From DASSFZ01 sp035693785 (GTDB taxonomy: Bacteria; Chloroflexota; Anaerolineae; Fen-1058): a stretch of DNA of 9,937 nucleotides. Positions 6,047 through 9,937 of the stretch are shown piece by piece; within the stretch, counting starts at the first letter, position 1; each line of letters starts with the position of its first letter. A program made the translations under genes and the position numbers. Below the pieces are notes generated by a model. That model saw only the letters and a list, made by a program, of their open reading frames with translations, searched no databases and was not told where the DNA came from. Where the stretch lies: assembly GCA_035693785.1 (NCBI GenBank), contig DASSFZ010000163.1, positions 1-9,937 on the forward strand, written 5' to 3'.

Positions 6047-6984
6047 GACGCCACCAGCCATTCTATGCCCGCTGGGTCGCCGACACTCATCGCCGTCACA
6101 CTGGGATCGATGCGGCGCACCAGTCCGGCGAGCACGTCCTTCGGCCCGACTTCGACGAAGCGCGTGACGCCCTGGGCAGCGAGATACTGGATGGTCTCCG
6201 TCCAGCGCACGGGCGCGGTGAGCTGCGCCTCAAGCTCGTCGCGAATATCGACGAAGTCGATCGGCCGGGCGTAGACGTTGCCGACAACCGGAATCTTCAT
6301 CGGAGCGAACGCGACCGAATCCAGCTCGCCTCGGAACGAGCGGACGATCGGCTGCATGAGGTGCGAATGCGCAGCGATGCTGACGGCCAACGGGATGACG
6401 CGCCGCGCACCCTTCGCCCTTGCCAGTTCCATCGCTTTGTCCAACGCGGCCTTGTCGCCTGAGATAACGATCTGGCCGGGCGAGTTGTCGTTCGCAATCT
6501 GGACGCGCTTGCCTGTCCCGGCCTCGGCCTCGCGGCACGCATCGGCCAGCGTCTCACGGTCGAGATTCAGGATGGCAGCCATTCCGCCGGGAGCGAGCGC
6601 GCCGGCTTGCCTCATGAGGCGGCCGCGCTCGCGCACTAACTGGACGGCGTCCGCGAATGCAAGCGCTCCGGCGGCGACGAGCGCCGTGAATTCGCCGAGG
6701 CTGTGTCCGGCGAGAAAGGCCGGCCGCGTCTCCGGCGCGCGCGCTTCGACGACGCGCAGCGCGGCGACGCTGTCGATCAGAATGGCCGGCTGCTGATTGA
6801 TCGTGTCGGTCAGTTCGGCTTCCGGCCCTTCGAAGCACAGCGCGGACACAGGAAAGCCCAAGACCTCGTCGGCTTGGGCGAACACGTCGCGGGCTTCGGG
6901 ATACGTCTCGGCAAGCGCCCGGCCCATCCCCACGTGGTGGGACCCCTGGCCGGGAAAGAGAAAGGCGGTGGCGGCGGACGTCAC
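6043..6984 (-). CDS. fabD: Malonyl-CoA:ACP transacylase
   Basis: FabD moves malonyl from CoA to acyl carrier protein, supplying extender units for fatty-acid synthesis. The 313-residue protein is of normal length. It has FPGQGSHHVGMG (10-21, oxyanion Gln at 13; the second residue after GQGS is more often Q or E), GHSLGE (93-98) with nucleophile S95, ERGRLM (119-124) with the carboxylate-binding Arg120, and AAHSHLM (204-210) with catalytic His206. The end has a GPKDVLAGLVRRI block (280-292; the family norm is GPGxVL). The start is a GTG at 6984 with AGGGAG about 7 bases upstream. It lies 75 bp after rpmF and overlaps the dehydrogenase gene by 4 bp. Neither fabH nor acpP is next to it, unlike many fab clusters. 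Confidence 0.95.
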   Translation of the reverse strand: MTSAATAFLFPGQGSHHVGMGRALAETYPEARDVFAQADEVLGFPVSALCFEGPEAELTDTINQQPAILIDSVAALRVVEARAPETRPAFLAGHSLGEFTALVAAGALAFADAVQLVRERGRLMRQAGALAPGGMAAILNLDRETLADACREAEAGTGKRVQIANDNSPGQIVISGDKAALDKAMELARAKGARRVIPLAVSIAAHSHLMQPIVRSFRGELDSVAFAPMKIPVVGNVYARPIDFVDIRDELEAQLTAPVRWTETIQYLAAQGVTRFVEVGPKDVLAGLVRRIDPSVTAMSVGDPAGIEWLVAS

Positions 6985-7059
6985 CCGTCAACTCCCTGTG
7001 ATGTGGATATGGAAATGTTCGAGGCAGCAGCCCGTGATGCGCGCCGCCGGCCGGCAGGA

Positions 7060-7272
7060 CTAACGCTGCGACTTGCTCTTCTTGGCTGCCCGCGCTTCCA
7101 CGTCGATCACTTCAACACCACGGTACTTGCCGCATTCCGGACAGACCTGGTGAGGTCGCATCGCCGACTTGCAAGAGGGACACACGCTCAGCGATCCGGG
7201 CTTGAGCGCCAGGTGACTGCGACGGCGATTGCGCGCCCCCTTGGATAGCTTTCGCTTCGGTAAGGGTGTCAC
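7060..7272 (-). CDS. rpmF: 50S ribosomal protein L32 (zinc-binding form)
   Basis: The 70-residue basic protein has the L32 start (MTPLPKRKLSKGARNRRRSH; usual MAVPKRK.S..R...RR) and four cysteines in two CxxC pairs (C31/C34 and C44/C47) that make the zinc ribbon. The tail VEVIDVEARAAKKSKS is slightly longer than usual. The start is GTG at 7272; AAGGAG lies about 11 bases upstream, a little far but with no better alternative. It is the first gene after a consensus promoter and precedes fabD, matching the widespread rpmF to fatty-acid gene linkage. The expected plsX is absent, and the usual DUF177 gene before it is replaced by a coiled-coil gene. Confidence 0.95.
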   Translation of the reverse strand: MTPLPKRKLSKGARNRRRSHLALKPGSLSVCPSCKSAMRPHQVCPECGKYRGVEVIDVEARAAKKSKSQR

Positions 7273-7309
7273 GAGAATCTAAACTCCTTCTGGAACTGAG
7301 TGCCAACGT

Positions 7310-7337
7310 ATTATAACAGAGCGGAAAGGCGTGTCAA
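7310..7337 (-). promoter_or_regulatory. Consensus sigma-70-type promoter for rpmF-fabD operon
   Basis: On the minus strand TTGACA (7337-7332) and TATAAT (7315-7310) are separated by 16 bp, a perfect match to both hexamers. Transcription would start near 7303, leaving a leader of about 30 bases before the rpmF GTG. The -35 hexamer contains the TGA stop of the upstream coiled-coil gene. This should drive rpmF and the genes behind it. Confidence 0.88.
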
Positions 7338-7831
7338 GAATTCGATGATGGCGCTTCTTCGGACGCCGAGCGCATGGCCGCGGCCTGGTGCTCGGCCTGC
7401 AGCTTGGCCAGCCCGTTGCGCACCACGCTCAGCGTCTTGGTCAGATTAATATCCAGCTCGCTGAGAACCTGCATGACGTAGTCGTCGGCGTCGGCCTTGA
7501 TGACCTCCGCATCGCGGCGGGCGCGCTCGACGATCGTCTCAGCGCGGGATTCGGCGCTGCGCGTCAATTCGTGGTCGGAGACGAGTCCCGACGCCTCCTC
7601 GCGCGCCAGATCGACGACGCGCCCGGCTTCCTCGTGGGCCTGCGCGATGATCCGATCGCGCTCCTGGTTCACCCGCTTGGCTTTCTTGATTTCGTCCGGG
7701 ATGGCGATTCTCATCTGGTCGATGAGGTCCCAGGCGCGCTGCTCGTCGACCACAACCCCTTTCGTCAGGGGCAGGTGGCGGCCTTCGTTCAGCAGGGCTT
7801 CGAGTCGGTCGATCAGGTAAAGGATGTCCAC
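7334..7831 (-). CDS. Conserved coiled-coil protein of unknown function (between coaD and rpmF)
   Basis: The 165-residue protein begins (M)DILYLIDRLEALLNEGRHLP, then has a region DLIDQMRIAIPDEIKKAKRV (35-54) and a long charged helix (55-125) rich in Glu, Arg and Ala: typical coiled coil. The tail is Ser/Ala-rich. This DIL.L.DRLE...PL......D.IDQMR..IPEEI..A pattern recurs in proteins next to coaD in Chloroflexota and Firmicutes, often labelled only 'ATPase' or compared with V-type ATPase subunit H or DivIVA. No P-loop is present, so the ATPase label is unjustified. The start is a GTG at 7831 with GGGAGG 5 bases upstream; a longer frame reaching into coaD is Arg-rich and unlikely. It follows coaD by 32 bp and ends within the rpmF promoter. 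Confidence 0.82.
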   Translation of the reverse strand: MDILYLIDRLEALLNEGRHLPLTKGVVVDEQRAWDLIDQMRIAIPDEIKKAKRVNQERDRIIAQAHEEAGRVVDLAREEASGLVSDHELTRSAESRAETIVERARRDAEVIKADADDYVMQVLSELDINLTKTLSVVRNGLAKLQAEHQAAAMRSASEEAPSSNS

Positions 7832-7863
7832 GATGTCCTCCCGGCGAGGCAGATGTGGGCGCG

Positions 7864-8388
7864 TCAATCGGCGAGCGAGGCGGGCGCGATGCCGTGACTC
7901 TTGCCGGCCAGCGCGGCCGCCTTTCGCGCGAGTGCGCGCGCCGCCGGCGGCGGCACCATGCCGGAGACGTCGCCGCCCAGCAGCGCGACTTCGCGCACCG
8001 TGCTCGAGCTCAGGAATGCGTACTCGCGGCTGGTCATCAAGCAAATCATTTCGAGATCCGGAGCGAGCTGCTTATTCGTCAGCGCCATGCGCCATTCGAG
8101 CTCGAAGTCCGACACCACCCGCAATCCCCGTACGATGACCTGGGCGCCGGCCTCACGGGCGAAGTCGACCGTCAGGCCGCTGTAGGACGTGACGCGTGTG
8201 CGCGGGATGCCGGCGACCGCCTCCCGCGCCAGCGCCAGCCGCTCGTGAATGTCGAACAGCAAGTTCTTCATCGGGCGATCGTACACGCCGACGATCACTT
8301 CGTCGAAAATCGCGGCGGCGCGGCGGATGATGTCGAGGTGGCCGTAGTGAATCGGGTCGAACGAGGCGGGGTACACGGCTTTGGTCAT
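7864..8388 (-). CDS. coaD: Phosphopantetheine adenylyltransferase
   Basis: CoaD transfers AMP from ATP to 4'-phosphopantetheine, the penultimate step of coenzyme A synthesis. The 174-residue protein carries the nucleotidyltransferase signature YPASFDPIHYGHLDII (6-21; most relatives have YPGSFDP), RGLR (88-91), and the ATP-binding SSSTVREVA (127-135). Its length is slightly above the usual 155-165, with the extra residues at the C-terminus. The ATG at 8388 has an AGGA about 10 bases upstream. It appears to be the first gene of the leftward run, behind an intergenic region with promoter-like elements. CoA supply fits the downstream fatty-acid genes. Confidence 0.95.
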   Translation of the reverse strand: MTKAVYPASFDPIHYGHLDIIRRAAAIFDEVIVGVYDRPMKNLLFDIHERLALAREAVAGIPRTRVTSYSGLTVDFAREAGAQVIVRGLRVVSDFELEWRMALTNKQLAPDLEMICLMTSREYAFLSSSTVREVALLGGDVSGMVPPPAARALARKAAALAGKSHGIAPASLAD

Positions 8389-8419
8389 TCGGAGTTTCCT
8401 ATACGATTCAAGTTGTGTA

Positions 8420-8428
8420 AGTATATCA
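8420..8428 (-). promoter_or_regulatory. Possible extended -10 promoter for coaD
   Basis: The minus strand reads TGATATACT, an extended -10 (TGn-TATACT). It would start transcription about 24 bases before the coaD ATG. No good -35 hexamer lies at the proper distance, as is tolerated with an extended -10. Confidence 0.4.
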
Positions 8429-8536
8429 CGCTAAAGGCCAAAGTCGTATTGCGGGTGAGCTCGACTGTACTGAAGCCGCCATTGTAGAGCGTTTGAGATC
8501 GTGAGATAACCCAGTCTTGCTGGTAACGCTATACCC

Positions 8537-8566
8537 ATTATAGAACAGCCATTCAGATCAGGCGAA
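8537..8566 (-). promoter_or_regulatory. Possible upstream promoter for coaD
   Basis: A perfect TATAAT lies at 8542-8537 on the minus strand, but the best -35 at a fitting distance (TTCGCC, 8566-8561, 18-bp spacer) is poor. If used, it would give a leader of about 140 bases before coaD. Confidence 0.3.
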
Positions 8567-8636
8567 TTTGGAAACTTCGCGGCGACACGCCTTCAAGTCG
8601 GTGTCAATTGTCGCATGCTGTCCGAATCCCTGATCT

Positions 8637-8653
8637 TGTGTTATCATAACACA
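8637..8653. promoter_or_regulatory. Perfect inverted repeat, candidate operator
   Basis: TGTGTTAT C ATAACACA is an 8-bp perfect inverted repeat around one base. On the plus strand it contains TGTTATCAT, an extended -10-like element (TGn + TATCAT), so a repressor bound here would block transcription of the gene at 8716. A start near 8654 would give a leader of about 60 bases. Confidence 0.5.
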
Positions 8654-8715
8654 TGCGGCTGCGTGACTTTGCTCGTGCACAGCAGTGTTCATATTGGCTA
8701 TTTGATGGAGGCTCG

Positions 8716-9126
8716 ATGTTCGATCCGACAACCCACTGGTTCTACTCTGGCAAGATGCCCAGCCCAGGCGCGATTGCCGAGAACATGCGTCACGAATTCT
8801 GGGAGCAGCATGTGTACGGCGTCTGGTTCACCTGCACGCGCACAGAGAATCCGCATTTGTTCCGGGGTTTGTGGCAGAATAAGCAGTTCGAAGTAGAGAT
8901 GGAACCGCGTAGGTACGTCATTGTCCGCTCTAAGGAAGAGCTGCCGTGGATTATTGAAGGCTTCAAACGTGGGCTGCGCAGCGTGCCGACCTTCAAGTAC
9001 CAGGAGGCTGACGGCCGTTTCGCGGTAGAATGGCGGATTGATGGCCGCGAGGCGCGTTGGCAATCCATGCAGGGCAAACCCGCGTTCAAGAACCTGAAGC
9101 GGCTGGACATGCGCCCCGGCGCATGA
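8716..9126 (+). CDS. Trp-rich hypothetical protein (136 aa), unrecognised
   Basis: The protein of 136 residues starts MFDPTTHWFYSGKMPSPGAI. It is rich in aromatics, with seven tryptophans (W8, 29, 37, 53, 78, 106, 115), and a single Cys at 40. There is no signal peptide or membrane segment. The mix of short beta-like stretches (FEVEMEPRRYVIV, 58-70; FAVEWRI, 102-108) and helices suggests a small globular alpha/beta fold. I do not recognise a family. The ATG at 8716 follows GGAGG by 4 bases; starting at 8653 would add 21 residues that include the ribosome binding site. It stands alone in its direction, behind a palindrome and before a strong terminator, so it is likely monocistronic. Its codons look less GC-biased than those of its neighbours, which could mean acquisition. 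Confidence 0.75.
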   Translation: MFDPTTHWFYSGKMPSPGAIAENMRHEFWEQHVYGVWFTCTRTENPHLFRGLWQNKQFEVEMEPRRYVIVRSKEELPWIIEGFKRGLRSVPTFKYQEADGRFAVEWRIDGREARWQSMQGKPAFKNLKRLDMRPGA

Positions 9127-9178
9127 CCCGATGTTTTGGGGGAAGCCACGGCGGTTGATTCTACTCCAGGTTGACGTG

Positions 9179-9212
9179 AGAGGGTGGCAGAGCGCCACCC
9201 TCTTTTCGTTTT
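9179..9212 (+). terminator. Intrinsic terminator of the orphan gene
   Basis: GAGGGTGGC (9180-9188) and GCCACCCTC (9194-9202) form a perfect 9-bp stem with a 5-base loop, followed by TTTTCGTTTT. It lies about 50 bases after the stop of the orphan gene and just before the obgE promoter, isolating obgE from readthrough. Confidence 0.92.
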
Positions 9213-9239
9213 GACACATTCTCCGCATATAGGTATCCT
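9211..9239 (+). promoter_or_regulatory. Promoter of obgE
   Basis: TTGACA (9211-9216) and TATCCT (9234-9239) are spaced by 17 bp. The -35 begins within the T-tract of the preceding terminator. Transcription should start about 7 bases after the -10, at or next to the obgE ATG (9247). Confidence 0.75.
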
Positions 9240-9246
9240 TGCGCCG

Positions 9247-9937
9247 ATGTCATTCGACGTTGCACGAATCCACGTTAGGGGCGGCGATGGCGGAAACGGC
9301 GCTGTGTCTTTCCGCCGCGAGAAATATGTACCGTTCGGCGGGCCGGATGGCGGCGATGGCGGCCGGGGCGGCAGCGTCTACCTTGTCGTCAATCCGCAGA
9401 TGAACACGCTGAACTACTTCCAGCGGCACCGGCGTTTCAAGGCCGCTCCCGGCAGGCCTGGCCGCGGCAAGGATCAGACCGGCGCGGATGGTCATGATGT
9501 GACGGTCGAGGTGCCGTCGGGCACCGTCGTGCGCGACGCGGGCACGGGCGCCGTGTACGGCGATCTCGTCAAACCCGGCCAGCGGCTGCTCGTCGCGCGC
9601 GGCGGGCGCCCCGGCAAGGGCAATGCACGTTTTGCGACGCCGACGAACCAGGCGCCGCGCATGGCGACGAACGGCGAGCCTGGCGAAGAACGAGCTCTGC
9701 TGCTCGAGCTCAAGCTCGTCGCCGACGTGGGCCTGGTCGGCAAACCCAACGCTGGAAAGTCCACTTTTCTGGCGGCCACGACGGCCGCGCGTCCCAAGAT
9801 CGCCGACTATCCGTTCACGACGCTGCAGCCGAATCTCGGTGTCGTCGATTTCGGGGCCGACGATGGGTTTGTGCTGGCGGACAGTCCCGGCCTGATCGAG
9901 GGTGCGAGCCGGGGAGCGGGCCTCGGTCACGAGTTTC
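9247..9937 (+). CDS. obgE: GTPase Obg (ObgE/CgtA), 5' part
   Basis: ObgE is an essential ribosome-associated GTPase in 50S assembly and stress control. The visible 230 residues comprise the glycine-rich Obg fold (1 to about 157), with RGGDGGNGAVSFRREKYVPF (11-30), GGPDGGDGGRGG (31-42) and the GKGNARFATPTNQAP segment (123-137), followed by the start of the G domain. There, G1 is GKPNAGKST (165-173), G2 lies at YPFTTLQPN (188-196) and G3 is DSPGLIEGA (212-220; most relatives have DIPG). The gene is open at the window edge, so the NKxD motif and C-terminus are not seen. No Shine-Dalgarno precedes the ATG, and the promoter lies directly before it, which suggests a leaderless mRNA. The start residues MSFDVARIHV fit the family's M.ID.a.I.V pattern. 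Confidence 0.95.
   Translation, partial: MSFDVARIHVRGGDGGNGAVSFRREKYVPFGGPDGGDGGRGGSVYLVVNPQMNTLNYFQRHRRFKAAPGRPGRGKDQTGADGHDVTVEVPSGTVVRDAGTGAVYGDLVKPGQRLLVARGGRPGKGNARFATPTNQAPRMATNGEPGEERALLLELKLVADVGLVGKPNAGKSTFLAATTAARPKIADYPFTTLQPNLGVVDFGADDGFVLADSPGLIEGASRGAGLGHEF

Larger units (their letters stand above)
8389..8715. other. Divergent intergenic region between coaD and the orphan gene
   Basis: This 327-bp region has no convincing gene. It is clearly more AT-rich than its surroundings. It holds two possible leftward promoters for coaD, a perfect inverted repeat at 8637-8653 and a possible rightward extended -10 overlapping it. The frame of the orphan gene could be extended back to an ATG at 8653, but the strong ribosome binding site favours 8716. 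Confidence 0.7.

Noticed and set aside
6985..7059. GC-rich gap between rpmF and fabD that might hold an attenuator
   Set aside because: It has a CCGGCCGG-type palindrome but no run of T after it; only the fabD ribosome binding site is supported.
8602..8607. A perfect TTGACA on the minus strand upstream of coaD
   Set aside because: The bases 16-18 bp downstream are GC-rich with no -10 resemblance, so it does not form a promoter by itself.
8698..9228. A 176-codon frame on the minus strand opposite the orphan gene
   Set aside because: It would read through the terminator hairpin at its start and has no ribosome binding site, whereas the plus-strand gene has GGAGG at the right distance and a terminator.
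9250..9930. A 226-codon frame on the minus strand opposite obgE
   Set aside because: obgE on the plus strand has unmistakable Obg and G-domain motifs; the antisense frame is a shadow.

Overview
The window looks like a chromosomal piece of a GC-rich bacterium, most likely a Chloroflexota (Anaerolineae-type) genome. This rests on the GC-rich coding sequence, the coaD / coiled-coil protein / rpmF order, a bacterial homologue of cyclic 2,3-diphosphoglycerate synthetase, small DUF6883 and DUF4926 genes, and heptanucleotide intergenic repeats. The phylum call is an inference from gene content, not from a marker comparison.

Layout: almost everything from position 1 to 8388 is transcribed leftwards (minus strand) as a compact run of housekeeping genes. 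In transcription order these are coaD (coenzyme A biosynthesis), a coiled-coil protein of unknown function, rpmF (ribosomal protein L32), fabD, a GarR/HIBADH-type hydroxyacid dehydrogenase, fabG, an Asp23/Gls24 protein, nusB, a tatA/B-like gene, tatC, a CpgS-like GTPase, a shortened DUF6883 gene, DUF4926, and the 5' end of an unrecognised protein that runs off the left edge. Spacing is tight: there are two ATGA overlaps, a 1-bp gap between nusB and tatA, and a 14-bp overlap between tatA and tatC. A consensus -35/-10 promoter sits directly before rpmF, so rpmF to tatC is probably one transcription unit that can fire independently of coaD. Two arrays of 7-bp tandem repeats interrupt the run, before fabG and before the CpgS-like gene. 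Each array also supplies the stop codon of the gene upstream of it.

From 8389 to 8715 lies an intergenic region with promoter-like elements facing both ways and a perfect 8-bp inverted repeat. To its right, on the plus strand, is a Trp-rich orphan gene (8716-9126) ending in a clear intrinsic terminator. It is followed at once by a strong promoter for obgE (9247 to the right edge, partial). The spacing of that promoter predicts a leaderless obgE mRNA.

Functionally the left-facing genes join fatty-acid and CoA metabolism (coaD, fabD, fabG), translation and transcription (rpmF, nusB), and envelope/secretion functions (Asp23, Tat). Oddities worth attention are the dehydrogenase between fabD and fabG, a TatC with an extra N-terminal membrane segment, the DUF6883-DUF4926 pair with a truncated first member, and repeat insertions that reshape gene ends. 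I found no RNA genes, CRISPR arrays, transposases or clear defence system.
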